This document shows, piece after piece, positions 34,891 to 42,607 of a stretch of DNA of 64,000 bases (its first letter is position 1; every line of letters begins with the position of its first letter). Origin of the DNA: an uncultured Odoribacter sp. (GTDB lineage: Bacteria; Bacteroidota; Bacteroidia; Bacteroidales; Marinifilaceae). The stretch is taken from positions 1 through 64,000 of the forward strand of contig UQTM01000005.1 of assembly GCA_900544025.1 (NCBI GenBank). The letters run 5' to 3'. The position numbers and the translations under genes were made by a program. The notes beneath the pieces were generated by a model. That model saw nothing but the letters and a program-made list of their open reading frames with translations. It had not been told where the DNA came from and did not search any database.

Positions 34891-35133
34891 ATCCATTCCA
34901 TAAAGTACAGGATTTCTCTGCCGGAATAAAGCTAAATTTTTCCCAAAGAAAAATCGTACCCGCCGGCAGCCATCCCTATTAAAACGGGACAGAAGCCGCC
35001 ACTGAACAGAAGCCGTCAAAGGTGTTTTTCTCCCGAGCTGTCGCTATTGTCCTGCCACTTTTACTTGCCCGCCCAAAGAAGAAAAAATAAAATTTCAAGA
35101 CGGTCATCTTTCGCTGCATCGATTTGCAGCCAC

Positions 35134-35595
35134 TTAAAAATCAAAAGAAAAAGGCAATAACGACGAAGCTTTTAAGACCACCGTCTCTTGCCGGCCGATC
35201 ATAATTACATCGAAATCCTTTTTATAACGCTTTATGACCTCCGCCATCACCTGCCGGCAAGCCCCGCAAGGCGGAGTGAATGTTTCCGTCAATGCCCCCT
35301 GATAGCAGGCAGCGATCGCCAAAGCCTTTACCCCCGTATCCGGATAGGTAGCCCCGGCATAAAACAGCACCGTACGCTCTGCACAAGTCCCGCTGGGATA
35401 GGCTACATTTTCCTGATTCGATCCGGTGAGTACCTCTCCATTGTCCAGTAACAAAGCGGCTCCGACAGAAAATTTAGAATATATGCTATAAGACCGATCC
35501 GTCGCCTTCACCGCTTCTTCACACAAATTTCGAAACTCTTCCGGGAAAGAATTTCGGTACACGGAATAATCTAACCTGAGTTCTTTTTTATCCAT
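35134..35595 (-). CDS. cdd: Cytidine deaminase
   Basis: Homotetramer-type zinc enzyme of 153 residues that deaminates cytidine and deoxycytidine in pyrimidine salvage. The zinc site is TCAERTVLF (Cys and catalytic Glu; this family has C-A-E) and PPCGACRQVMAE (two Cys ligands). FSVGAALLLDNGEVLTGSNQENVAYPSG is the substrate-binding region. The C-terminus ends SSLLPFSFDF, the usual LLPxxF motif. It is a single gene, divergent from the glucosaminidase gene. Confidence 0.95.
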   Translation of the reverse strand: MDKKELRLDYSVYRNSFPEEFRNLCEEAVKATDRSYSIYSKFSVGAALLLDNGEVLTGSNQENVAYPSGTCAERTVLFYAGATYPDTGVKALAIAACYQGALTETFTPPCGACRQVMAEVIKRYKKDFDVIMIGRQETVVLKASSLLPFSFDF

Positions 35596-35701
35596 TCGTT
35601 ATTTTTATTAATTTTACACCCCTAAGATAAGCCAAGAAAAAGAAAGAGAAAAGGGAATAACAAAATTTATAACATCCATCCAAGATAACGAATCTGATAT
35701 T

Positions 35702-36643
35702 ATGAAACTGATACACGGTATTCTTCTAATCCATATTTTACTTTTTTCTGTCACATTTGCACAGGCAGAAACACGGAAAGAATTTATTCGTAAATATAAG
35801 CATATTGCGATCAAAGAAATGGAACGTACGGGTATTCCTGCCAGCATCAAACTGGCTCAAGGGATTTTAGAGTCGGGATGCGGCCAGTCGGAACTATGTG
35901 TAAATGCAAATAACCATTTCGGCATAAAATGCCACGACTGGACAGGAGCGACTTACCACATGGACGACGATCTATCGGACGAATGTTTCCGGAAATATAA
36001 AAATCCCGAACAATCGTGGGTAGATCACAGCACTTTCCTGACGACACGCCCCCGCTATGCCAGCCTGTTCGATATCCCGACGACCGACTACAAAGCCTGG
36101 GCAAAAGGGCTGAAAGCGGCCGGCTATGCCACCAATCCACAGTATGCGGAAAGACTGATTAAGATTATCGAGGAAGAAGAGTTATATAAATTCGACCGCC
36201 TTATCACCAAACCGGGAGGCCACAGCATCAGCGCCGCAGAATATGCAGAAAGTTTAAGCACGGTAAATCGTCCCGGCTCTTCCGGCTATAAAAAACGGGA
36301 AGAAATGCGCAACGGCATTCTATGCATCGAAATACAGGAAGGCGATTCTCTCGAAAAAATTGCCCGATACTATGGTATAAAACTTAAAAAATTAATGCAA
36401 TACAACGATAAGTCCGACTTAACGGTGGAAAAGGGACAGATCGTTTACCTGAAAAACAAAAAACGAAAAGCTGCCAGAGGGTACGAATTCCACCGCGTAA
36501 AAGCCGGCGACACCTTGTATGAAATTTCCCAAATGTACGGCGTGAGGATCAAAAACCTGAAAAAATATAACTATATGGGAGAAAAAAGCGAACCTGTGGA
36601 GGGAGAGAAAATTTATCTGAGAAACAACGCTCCTTTATTCTAA
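35702..36643 (+). CDS. Secreted glucosaminidase (GH73) with two LysM domains
   Basis: Peptidoglycan hydrolase of 313 residues with signal peptide 1-20 (VTFAQA). The GH73 domain (about 25-165) has GIPASIKLAQGILESGCGQSELCVNANNHFGIKC, with the catalytic Glu in LAQGILESG, followed by FRKYKNPEQSWVDHSTFL. Two LysM repeats follow: about 215-260 (EGDSLEKIARYYGIKLKKLMQYN) and about 265-310 (AGDTLYEISQMYGVRIKNLKKYN). It probably cleaves murein during growth or division. It heads a plus-strand run with the DUF4199 and GT2 genes, with gaps of 10 and 6 bases. Confidence 0.92.
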   Translation: MKLIHGILLIHILLFSVTFAQAETRKEFIRKYKHIAIKEMERTGIPASIKLAQGILESGCGQSELCVNANNHFGIKCHDWTGATYHMDDDLSDECFRKYKNPEQSWVDHSTFLTTRPRYASLFDIPTTDYKAWAKGLKAAGYATNPQYAERLIKIIEEEELYKFDRLITKPGGHSISAAEYAESLSTVNRPGSSGYKKREEMRNGILCIEIQEGDSLEKIARYYGIKLKKLMQYNDKSDLTVEKGQIVYLKNKKRKAARGYEFHRVKAGDTLYEISQMYGVRIKNLKKYNYMGEKSEPVEGEKIYLRNNAPLF

Positions 36644-36653
36644 AATCCGTAAC

Positions 36654-37184
36654 ATGGAAAAAACAGAGAAACATATCTTCTTTAGCCAAAATAGTTTATT
36701 CGGGGCGATCATGGGCCTGAGCTTCGTGATTACCTCCTGGGTATTTATCACCACAGGTAAACCCATTGCAAGCAACCCGAGCCTGAACAATATTCTTATG
36801 CTACTCACCATTGTGGGAACATTTATAGGCGTTCGTAAATACCGGGAAGACGCGCTGGGAGGAACCATCACTTACGGTCATGCCCTGGGAACCTGCACTT
36901 ATATTGTGAGTATAGCTTCTCTGCTATACGGGATATATACGATTATACTTTACCAGGCATTGCCCCATTTACAAGACCAGTACCTGGAAACACTGGATGC
37001 AGCCTTAAGGGAAGTATATTCCGATTCGCCCATGGTAGATTCTTTGAGCGACATGATGAAGACTTTCACCACATCATACAGTATCGGCTTTTCCGAAATC
37101 TTCAGTAGAATATTTTCAGGATTTATTTTTTCTTTATTCCTGGCGGGAATACTCCGGAAAAAAGCTCCTGAACAACAATTATAA
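36654..37184 (+). CDS. DUF4199 family membrane protein
   Basis: Bacteroidetes membrane protein of 176 residues with four predicted helices: GAIMGLSFVITSWVFITTG, LNNILMLLTIVGTFIGV, YIVSIASLLYGIYTIIL and FSGFIFSLFLAGILR. Between helices 2 and 3 is the DUF4199-type motif KYREDALGGTITYGHALGTC. The function is unknown. It lies immediately upstream (6 bases) of a membrane GT2 gene, as DUF4199 genes often do, so a shared role in lipid-linked sugar transfer is possible but unproven. Confidence 0.82.
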   Translation: MEKTEKHIFFSQNSLFGAIMGLSFVITSWVFITTGKPIASNPSLNNILMLLTIVGTFIGVRKYREDALGGTITYGHALGTCTYIVSIASLLYGIYTIILYQALPHLQDQYLETLDAALREVYSDSPMVDSLSDMMKTFTTSYSIGFSEIFSRIFSGFIFSLFLAGILRKKAPEQQL

Positions 37185-37190
37185 CAACTT

Positions 37191-38162
37191 ATGGATATTT
37201 CAGTTATCGTACCTCTCTATAATGAAGACGAATCCCTACCCGAGTTATCGGCATGGATCGCCAGGGTTATGGAAGCTAATCGCTTCACCTATGAAGTGAT
37301 TATGGTGGACGACGGCAGCAACGACAACTCGTGGCAGATCATCGAATCGCTTTCAACCCTAAATCCCAATATAAAAGCCATAAAATTCAGACGCAATTAT
37401 GGGAAATCGGCAGCACTACACTGCGGTTTTCAGGTGGCTCAGGGAGATGTGGTCATTACCATGGACGCCGATATGCAGGATAGCCCGGACGAAATCCCGG
37501 CTCTCTACCACATGGTAATGCAGGAAGACTATGATCTGGTATCCGGCTGGAAAAAGAAAAGATACGATCCGATTTCCAAAACCATCCCGACCAAGATATA
37601 TAATGCAGCGGCCCGGAAGTTTTCCGGGATCAAAAACCTGCACGATTTTAATTGCGGCTTAAAAGCATACAAAAACAAAGTGATTAAAAATATCGAGGTC
37701 TATGGGGAAATGCACCGTTATATTCCCATTTTGGCCAAACAAGCAGGTTTTTCCAAAATCGGCGAAAAGGTAGTTCAGCACCGGGCACGTAAATACGGAA
37801 CGACCAAATTCGGGCTAAACCGTTTCGTAAACGGATTTCTGGATTTATTATCGATCACATTTATCACCCGTTTTGCCAAGAAGCCTATGCATTTATTCGG
37901 CGCACTGGGCACATTGTTATTCATCATCGGATTTATCTCGGCCGGCTGGCTGGGGATAGACAAGCTGATCGCCATGTCCAACAACATCAAAGCACCACTG
38001 GTGACGAGCAGCCCTTATTTCTACATTGCCCTTACCTGTATGGTCATCGGCTCTCAGCTCTTTTTAGCCGGATTCGTTGCCGAATTGGTGTCGCGTTCTG
38101 CCACCGACCGTAATGTTTACCTGATCGAAAAGACGATCTCCACTCCAATAGAAGAAAAATAA
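37191..38162 (+). CDS. Membrane glycosyltransferase family 2 (DPM1/GtrB-like)
   Basis: Polyprenyl-phosphate-type GT2 of 323 residues. The GT-A domain has MDISVIVPLYNEDESLPEL, VIMVDDGSNDNSW, RRNYGKSAALHCGF and VVITMDADMQDSPDEIPAL (DAD metal site). The HDFNCGLKAYKN and YGEMHRYIPILAKQAGF motifs are typical of GtrB/DPM-like enzymes. Two C-terminal transmembrane helices follow (LFGALGTLLFIIGFISAGWLG and FYIALTCMVIGSQLFLAGFVAEL). It likely transfers a sugar from a nucleotide donor to undecaprenyl phosphate on the inner leaflet. Last gene of its run; a terminator follows. Confidence 0.9.
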   Translation: MDISVIVPLYNEDESLPELSAWIARVMEANRFTYEVIMVDDGSNDNSWQIIESLSTLNPNIKAIKFRRNYGKSAALHCGFQVAQGDVVITMDADMQDSPDEIPALYHMVMQEDYDLVSGWKKKRYDPISKTIPTKIYNAAARKFSGIKNLHDFNCGLKAYKNKVIKNIEVYGEMHRYIPILAKQAGFSKIGEKVVQHRARKYGTTKFGLNRFVNGFLDLLSITFITRFAKKPMHLFGALGTLLFIIGFISAGWLGIDKLIAMSNNIKAPLVTSSPYFYIALTCMVIGSQLFLAGFVAELVSRSATDRNVYLIEKTISTPIEEK

Positions 38163-38215
38163 GAATACATTCGGGATTTTCCTGTATAAGAACGGGAACA
38201 TTTTCCATATAAAAC

Positions 38216-38250
38216 AAAGCGGGGAAATCGATAAACGATCTCCCCGCTTT
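38216..38250. terminator. Bidirectional terminator
   Basis: AAAGCGGGGAAATCG (38216-38230), loop ATAAA, CGATCTCCCCGCTTT (38236-38250): a 14-bp stem with one mismatch. It separates the plus-strand GT2 run from the minus-strand murB/thioesterase run and has T-rich flanks in both directions. Confidence 0.85.
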
Positions 38251-38261
38251 GCTTTTACTAT

Positions 38262-38399
38262 TTATTCCTTATCCCGAAACTCTCTCCGCCATAAATCGTC
38301 GCGATACACGTCCTCTTCCTCATCCTCTTCGCCGGCAAAACGATCTATACTGTGGCCGAAACACTCCCGGTTAATTTCCTTCTTTTCTATGCTCTTCAT
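38262..38399 (-). CDS. Small acidic ORF (45 aa), hypothetical
   Basis: Candidate small gene MKSIEKKEINRECFGHSI..., highly charged with an acidic run AGEEDEEEDVYRDDLW. Its start overlaps the last 29 bases of the thioesterase gene, and its stop falls 11 bases before the terminator stem, so it fits as the last gene of the minus-strand unit. A longer frame from 38450 is possible. No family is recognised and it may be chance. Confidence 0.35.
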   Translation of the reverse strand: MKSIEKKEINRECFGHSIDRFAGEEDEEEDVYRDDLWRREFRDKE

Positions 38400-39177
38400 G
38401 CCGCATCCAGATGGTTTTTGCCCGGCAATGCACCAAAGTATCCGCTTCATTCTTCAAACGATGCGAAACAATGATTTTATCTCCCTTTTCCTCAATGGCA
38501 TATTCGGCATGAATATGGCTGTCCGGCATGATCTCATGGGCATAAATAACCTCTACCTCTACCAATATATGATTCTTCAAAAAATCAAACGGCAATGAAT
38601 TGGTGATCCATCGCATATACGATGCCTGTGTGACATGCCCGTTAAAATCGATATTGTCGAAAGTAGCCGTAAAATCCCGGCATTCCACGTTCGCAGGCTC
38701 CGGCTCTTTTTCATCCAGTATCGGGGTAAGCACAACTTTTTCGATCTGGTGGCCGGTACTGATATCGATCACTTTTTCCGACAGCCGCATCGGACGCCTG
38801 CGATTTAAGTCGATACACATCCACTCGGACGTTGCCAGAACCAGCACCTCGCCATCTTTTCGCAACATCCGGTAGTCTCTGAGCGCAAACAAACGGTCGA
38901 TTCCCGAAGGCCAGGTCTCGATCATCACCTCTTCCGAATGTTGCGGCATTTTATGCAACTGAATATGCAGGCGGTGCAGCATCCAGGTCATCCCCTGTTT
39001 ATTCATCGTGTCCACATCTACCCCATAAATGACCGTCTGTTCCTCTGCCACATCATTAAACAGGTCACACAGCGTTTTGATAAACAAGCGTCCCTTATAA
39101 TTGGTGTAATGATTGTATATCTTTACCTTCTCGATGTATTTCGTTACCATAATCTTTATTTTATCCCTATCCTTCAT
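38371..39177 (-). CDS. Acyl-ACP thioesterase (FatA/FatB-like, double hotdog)
   Basis: Releases free fatty acids from acyl carrier protein. The protein has 268 residues as two tandem hotdog folds. The first half contains YTNYKGRLFIKTLCDLFNDVAEEQTVIYG and MTWMLHRLHIQLHKMP. The second has DFTATFDNIDFNGHVTQASYMRWI, the D-x-N-x-H-V catalytic segment. It lies 12 bases downstream of murB on the same strand. An internal ATG at 39150 (MVTKYIEKVKIY) is an equally plausible start. Chain-length specificity is not readable. Confidence 0.88.
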   Translation of the reverse strand: MKDRDKIKIMVTKYIEKVKIYNHYTNYKGRLFIKTLCDLFNDVAEEQTVIYGVDVDTMNKQGMTWMLHRLHIQLHKMPQHSEEVMIETWPSGIDRLFALRDYRMLRKDGEVLVLATSEWMCIDLNRRRPMRLSEKVIDISTGHQIEKVVLTPILDEKEPEPANVECRDFTATFDNIDFNGHVTQASYMRWITNSLPFDFLKNHILVEVEVIYAHEIMPDSHIHAEYAIEEKGDKIIVSHRLKNEADTLVHCRAKTIWMRHEEHRKEGN

Positions 39178-39189
39178 TCAAGGGCGTTA

Positions 39190-40200
39190 TCAAATCACAT
39201 ATACTTCCGGCTCTATCCAAACTCCAAAAGTCATAAAAACACTTTTTTTCACCTCATTGGCCAAACGGGCTACTTCCACTCCGCTCGCTCCTGCCCGGTT
39301 CACCAAAATTAAAGCCTGTTTTTCATATACTCCGGCCTTCCCCAGGTCTTTCCCTTTCCAGCCACATTGTTCGATCAACCAGCCGGCAGCCAATTTTACC
39401 CGGTCTTCATCCACCGGATAAACAGGCAATTCCGGATATCTTTCTTTCAGCTGCCCGGCCTGCTCCCGGGATACAACCGGATTTTTAAAAAAACTCCCGG
39501 CATTCGGCAATTCTTTTACATCGGGCAGTTTCGCCCGACGAATCTGAATGATCGCCCGGCGAATATTCTTCAAACTCACTTCTCCCAATTTTTGCAGCTC
39601 TTCACGAACACTTCCGTAATTCAAACGAAATTCCGGAACTTTAGTTAGCCGGAACACCACATAGGTAACAATATATCTGTTCTTCCATTCCCCTTTAAAT
39701 ATACTGTCCCTGTAAGCAAAACGGCAATCCGCAGCAGAAATCGTTTCTTTCCGGGCTTTCTCTATTTGTATGGCCTCTACCCGCTCTATGGTATCTCCCG
39801 CCTCCATGCCATAGGCTCCTACATTCTGCACAGGTGCAGCACCGACGTGCCCCGGAATAAGAGACAGATTTTCCACGCCTCCATATCCTTGCTCCACCGC
39901 CCAGGCAACAAAATCATCCCACACTTCCCCTGCCCCTACTTTCACCCACACATGCTCATCATTTTCCTCTACAATTTCCATACCTTTCATTGTAGGATAA
40001 AACACGGTTCCATCAAAATCATCGGTAAACAGGAAATTACTCCCCTCTCCCAATACCATAATTTCCTCCGGTTTCAACTCATAAGAAGAAACAAATTCCA
40101 AAAATTCCGACTCTGTATCACTCTCTACAAAATAGCGGCATTTGACATCGATTCCGAATGTGTTATAGTTTTTCAGACTATAATTTTCCCTGACTTCCAT
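39190..40200 (-). CDS. murB: UDP-N-acetylenolpyruvoylglucosamine reductase
   Basis: FAD enzyme that makes UDP-N-acetylmuramate in peptidoglycan synthesis. The protein is 336 residues, type I (E. coli-like). The FAD-binding part has NYSLKNYNTFGIDV, VLGEGSNFLFTDDF and NLSLIPGHVGAAPVQNVGAYG. The proton-donor Ser is in LPNAGSFFKNPV, and C-terminal Glu lies near EPEVYVI. The ATG at 40200 follows a -7 box by 19 bases. It is co-transcribed with the acyl-ACP thioesterase and divergent from rsmF, with overlapping promoters. Confidence 0.95.
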   Translation of the reverse strand: MEVRENYSLKNYNTFGIDVKCRYFVESDTESEFLEFVSSYELKPEEIMVLGEGSNFLFTDDFDGTVFYPTMKGMEIVEENDEHVWVKVGAGEVWDDFVAWAVEQGYGGVENLSLIPGHVGAAPVQNVGAYGMEAGDTIERVEAIQIEKARKETISAADCRFAYRDSIFKGEWKNRYIVTYVVFRLTKVPEFRLNYGSVREELQKLGEVSLKNIRRAIIQIRRAKLPDVKELPNAGSFFKNPVVSREQAGQLKERYPELPVYPVDEDRVKLAAGWLIEQCGWKGKDLGKAGVYEKQALILVNRAGASGVEVARLANEVKKSVFMTFGVWIEPEVYVI

Positions 40201-40207
40201 AAAATAG

Positions 40208-40227
40208 TAACTTTGTCTGCAAATATA
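40208..40227. promoter_or_regulatory. Overlapping divergent promoters for rsmF (+) and murB (-)
   Basis: Plus-strand -7 box TAACTTTG is at 40208-40215; minus-strand -7 box TATATTTG is at 40227-40220. Both match TAnnTTTG exactly and face each other 4 bases apart, so the two polymerase footprints must overlap. Predicted leaders are only about 13-18 nt. Confidence 0.6.
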
Positions 40228-40239
40228 CTAAAATATATT

Positions 40240-41628
40240 ATGACTTCATTGCCCCCTGCGTTCGAAGAACGCATGAAAACCATTCTAAAAGAAGAAGCCG
40301 GAGCTTTCTTTCAGGCTTTGCAAATGCCTCCCCCGGTCAGCATCCGGTTGAATCCCGATAAAACGATGAGTTCCCCGGCAGAGAACAATCTTGCCCCGGC
40401 GGAGCAAGTGCCCTGGTGCGAAAACGGGATATATTTGAACGATCGTCCGACATTTACCTTAAATCCCTGTTTTCATGGCGGTGCATTTTACGTACAGGAA
40501 GCCTCTTCTATGTTTCTGCACCATATTCTCAAACAGGTTTTGCCGCCACACCCGGTCAGGGCATTGGATTTATGTGCAGCTCCGGGAGGAAAATCCACGC
40601 TAATGGCTTCCCTTTTGCCGGAGAATAGCTTGTTGGTAGCCAACGAAGTGATTCGCTCCCGGGCTTCGATTCTCCGGGAAAACATCATCAAATGGGGGCG
40701 GGCAGACATTCTTGTCAGTAACAACGATCCTTCGGATTTTCAGGGTTTAGAAGGAGCTTTCGACCTCATTTTAGTGGACGCACCCTGTTCCGGCGAAGGT
40801 ATGTTTCGGAAAGACACAAAAGCCATCGGCGAATGGAGCGAAGCCAACTTAAAATTATGCAGCGAAAGGCAAAAGCGGATCCTGTCGGATATTTGGAACT
40901 CGCTCAAACCGGAAGGTTTTCTGATTTATAGCACTTGTACCTACAATCCGGGAGAAAACGAAGCTATTTTGGAATGGATCAATGAAGAATTAGGAGGAAC
41001 AAGTATCAATATTGAACACTCATCCAAAGATATTACTCCGGCAACCGGTAAAACATACGGCTATCACTTTTACCCTCATAAAACCCGGGGAGAAGGATTT
41101 TTTATCGGCGTGATGCAAAAACAGGGCGGAACAGAGTGGACTCCCCGGAGAAACAAAAAACAAAAAGAAAAACCCGTCCGGTTTCCCCAGGCATTGTCCT
41201 CTCTGCTAACACACCCGGAACGGTTTTCCGCCTATTCACAGGACAACCGGATCGGTTTTATCCCGGTACTCCATTCCGATTTTATCAACGAACTGGAAAA
41301 TCGCCTACGGCTGATCTATAAAGGCTGCGAAGCCCTGGAAATAAATAATAAAAAAATTAAATACCTGCATCCGCTGGCACTCTTTTCCGGACTGGAACGG
41401 CAACAGTGTCCGCAATATGAAACAGACCTCGGCACCGCCCTCACTTATTTAAAGAAAGAGGATATTCCCGTCGCCGGACAAAACGGAGAATGGCTGCTTT
41501 TGATTTATCGTAACATCGCCCTGGGCTGGGGTAAAAGTCTGGGAAACCGGCTCAACAATTACTATCCCAAGGAATGGCGCATCAGAATGCGCCTGGATGC
41601 AGAAACATCCCCCATCACTGAAGAATAA
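40240..41628 (+). CDS. rsmF: 16S rRNA m5C methyltransferase RsmF-like (NOL1/NOP2/Sun family)
   Basis: SAM-dependent RNA cytosine-C5 methyltransferase of 462 residues from MTSLPPAFEERMKTILKEE. The N-terminal RNA-binding part has PVSIRLNPDK. The catalytic core has ALDLCAAPGGKSTLMASLL (SAM loop), LVDAPCSGEGMFRKD (catalytic-release Cys) and IYSTCTYNPGENEAIL (nucleophile Cys). The C-terminal third (about 290-460) resembles the RsmF PUA-like extension with GFIPVLHSDF. The longer frame from 39766 is antisense to murB and is rejected. prmA follows 32 bases downstream. Confidence 0.9.
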   Translation: MTSLPPAFEERMKTILKEEAGAFFQALQMPPPVSIRLNPDKTMSSPAENNLAPAEQVPWCENGIYLNDRPTFTLNPCFHGGAFYVQEASSMFLHHILKQVLPPHPVRALDLCAAPGGKSTLMASLLPENSLLVANEVIRSRASILRENIIKWGRADILVSNNDPSDFQGLEGAFDLILVDAPCSGEGMFRKDTKAIGEWSEANLKLCSERQKRILSDIWNSLKPEGFLIYSTCTYNPGENEAILEWINEELGGTSINIEHSSKDITPATGKTYGYHFYPHKTRGEGFFIGVMQKQGGTEWTPRRNKKQKEKPVRFPQALSSLLTHPERFSAYSQDNRIGFIPVLHSDFINELENRLRLIYKGCEALEINNKKIKYLHPLALFSGLERQQCPQYETDLGTALTYLKKEDIPVAGQNGEWLLLIYRNIALGWGKSLGNRLNNYYPKEWRIRMRLDAETSPITEE

Positions 41629-41660
41629 TCCTTTGTCAATCATTAAAAAGCTAAAATAAA

Positions 41661-42512
41661 ATGAATTCCACAGAAGTCACTTTCGTCATCGAACCTTACT
41701 CGGAAAATATTTCCGACCTTTTAATGGCAGAGCTCGGAAATATCGGTTACGACGGTTTTGCCTACACGGATAATGGGTTTCAAGCCTATATCCCGGCAAA
41801 AGATTTCAACCTGCAAGCCATCGAACAATTAGAAATTTTTCCTTTTTTAGCCGATAATTACCGGATCACATACACCTATCGGGAAATAGCTGCCCAGGAC
41901 TGGAACAAAGTATGGGAAGAGAATTTCACCCCCATCACGGTAGATAACCGGATTTCAGTACGCGCGGGATTTCACGATCCGATCCCCGGCATTGAATACG
42001 AAATCATTATCGAACCCAAAATGAGTTTCGGCACAGGCCACCATTCGACCACAGCCCTGATGCTGGCTACCATACTCGAACACAAAGAGCAGATAAAAGG
42101 AAAAAGAGTATTGGATATGGGATGCGGGACAGGCATTCTTTCTATTATGGCAGCGAAAACAGGTGCTAAAGAGGTCGTCGGGATCGATATCGATGAATGG
42201 GCATACAATAATGCCATGGAAAATATGAAAAACAACGGGATCGACCAGGTCACGATCCGAATCGGGGACGCAGCCCTGTTAGCCGACGAACAGCCCTTCG
42301 ATATTATTTTGGCAAATATCAACCGGAATATACTCCTGAACGACATGCCTCATTATATCTCCCGCCTGAATGCCGGAGGCTACCTGATGATGAGCGGATT
42401 TTATTTGCAGGATTTGCCTATGATACGCGACAAAGCAGAATCGTCGGGACTCCAATATAAAAGCTACAAAGAAGATAAAAACTGGGTAGCTGTTACATTC
42501 TACAAAAATTAA
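41661..42512 (+). CDS. prmA: Ribosomal protein L11 methyltransferase
   Basis: Methylates lysines and the N-terminus of ribosomal protein L11. The protein has 283 residues. The N-terminal substrate-recognition domain (about 1-90) is followed by IEPKMSFGTGHHSTTALML (the conserved FGTGxHxTT of PrmA), the SAM loop RVLDMGCGTGILSIMAAKTGA, VVGIDIDEWAYNNAMEN and IILANINRNIL. Downstream of rsmF on the same strand, it forms an rRNA/r-protein modification pair. Confidence 0.95.
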   Translation: MNSTEVTFVIEPYSENISDLLMAELGNIGYDGFAYTDNGFQAYIPAKDFNLQAIEQLEIFPFLADNYRITYTYREIAAQDWNKVWEENFTPITVDNRISVRAGFHDPIPGIEYEIIIEPKMSFGTGHHSTTALMLATILEHKEQIKGKRVLDMGCGTGILSIMAAKTGAKEVVGIDIDEWAYNNAMENMKNNGIDQVTIRIGDAALLADEQPFDIILANINRNILLNDMPHYISRLNAGGYLMMSGFYLQDLPMIRDKAESSGLQYKSYKEDKNWVAVTFYKN

Positions 42513-42529
42513 TCATTACGTTAGATTTT

Positions 42530-42571
42530 AAACAAGCTCTTGTTTTATAAACAAGTTTGTGCAATCTTTGC
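42530..42571 (+). promoter_or_regulatory. Aspartokinase promoter region with palindrome AAACAAG-CT-CTTGTTT
   Basis: A perfect 7-bp inverted repeat (42530-42536 and 42539-42545) is followed by a third AAACAAG at 42550-42556 and a -7-like box AATCTTTG at 42564-42571. TTG at 42541-42543 is 20 bases from that box. The repeats sit at the -33 position, so they could be an operator. A weak prmA terminator is the alternative. Confidence 0.4.
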
Positions 42572-42607
42572 CCCACAAAAAATAACAATGTAATTTTATA
42601 ACCTAAA

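Noticed and set aside
34891..35133. 243-bp gap between recR and cdd as possible RNA gene
   Set aside because: No convincing hairpin, promoter box or conserved motif could be picked out by eye.
39766..40239. N-terminal extension of the RsmF frame (158 residues)
   Set aside because: It is antisense to murB. The promoter box at 40208-40215 and the family N-terminus place the start at 40240.
42513..42607. Lysine riboswitch before the aspartokinase gene
   Set aside because: The gap is only 95 bases, too short for the lysine aptamer, and no matching helices were seen.
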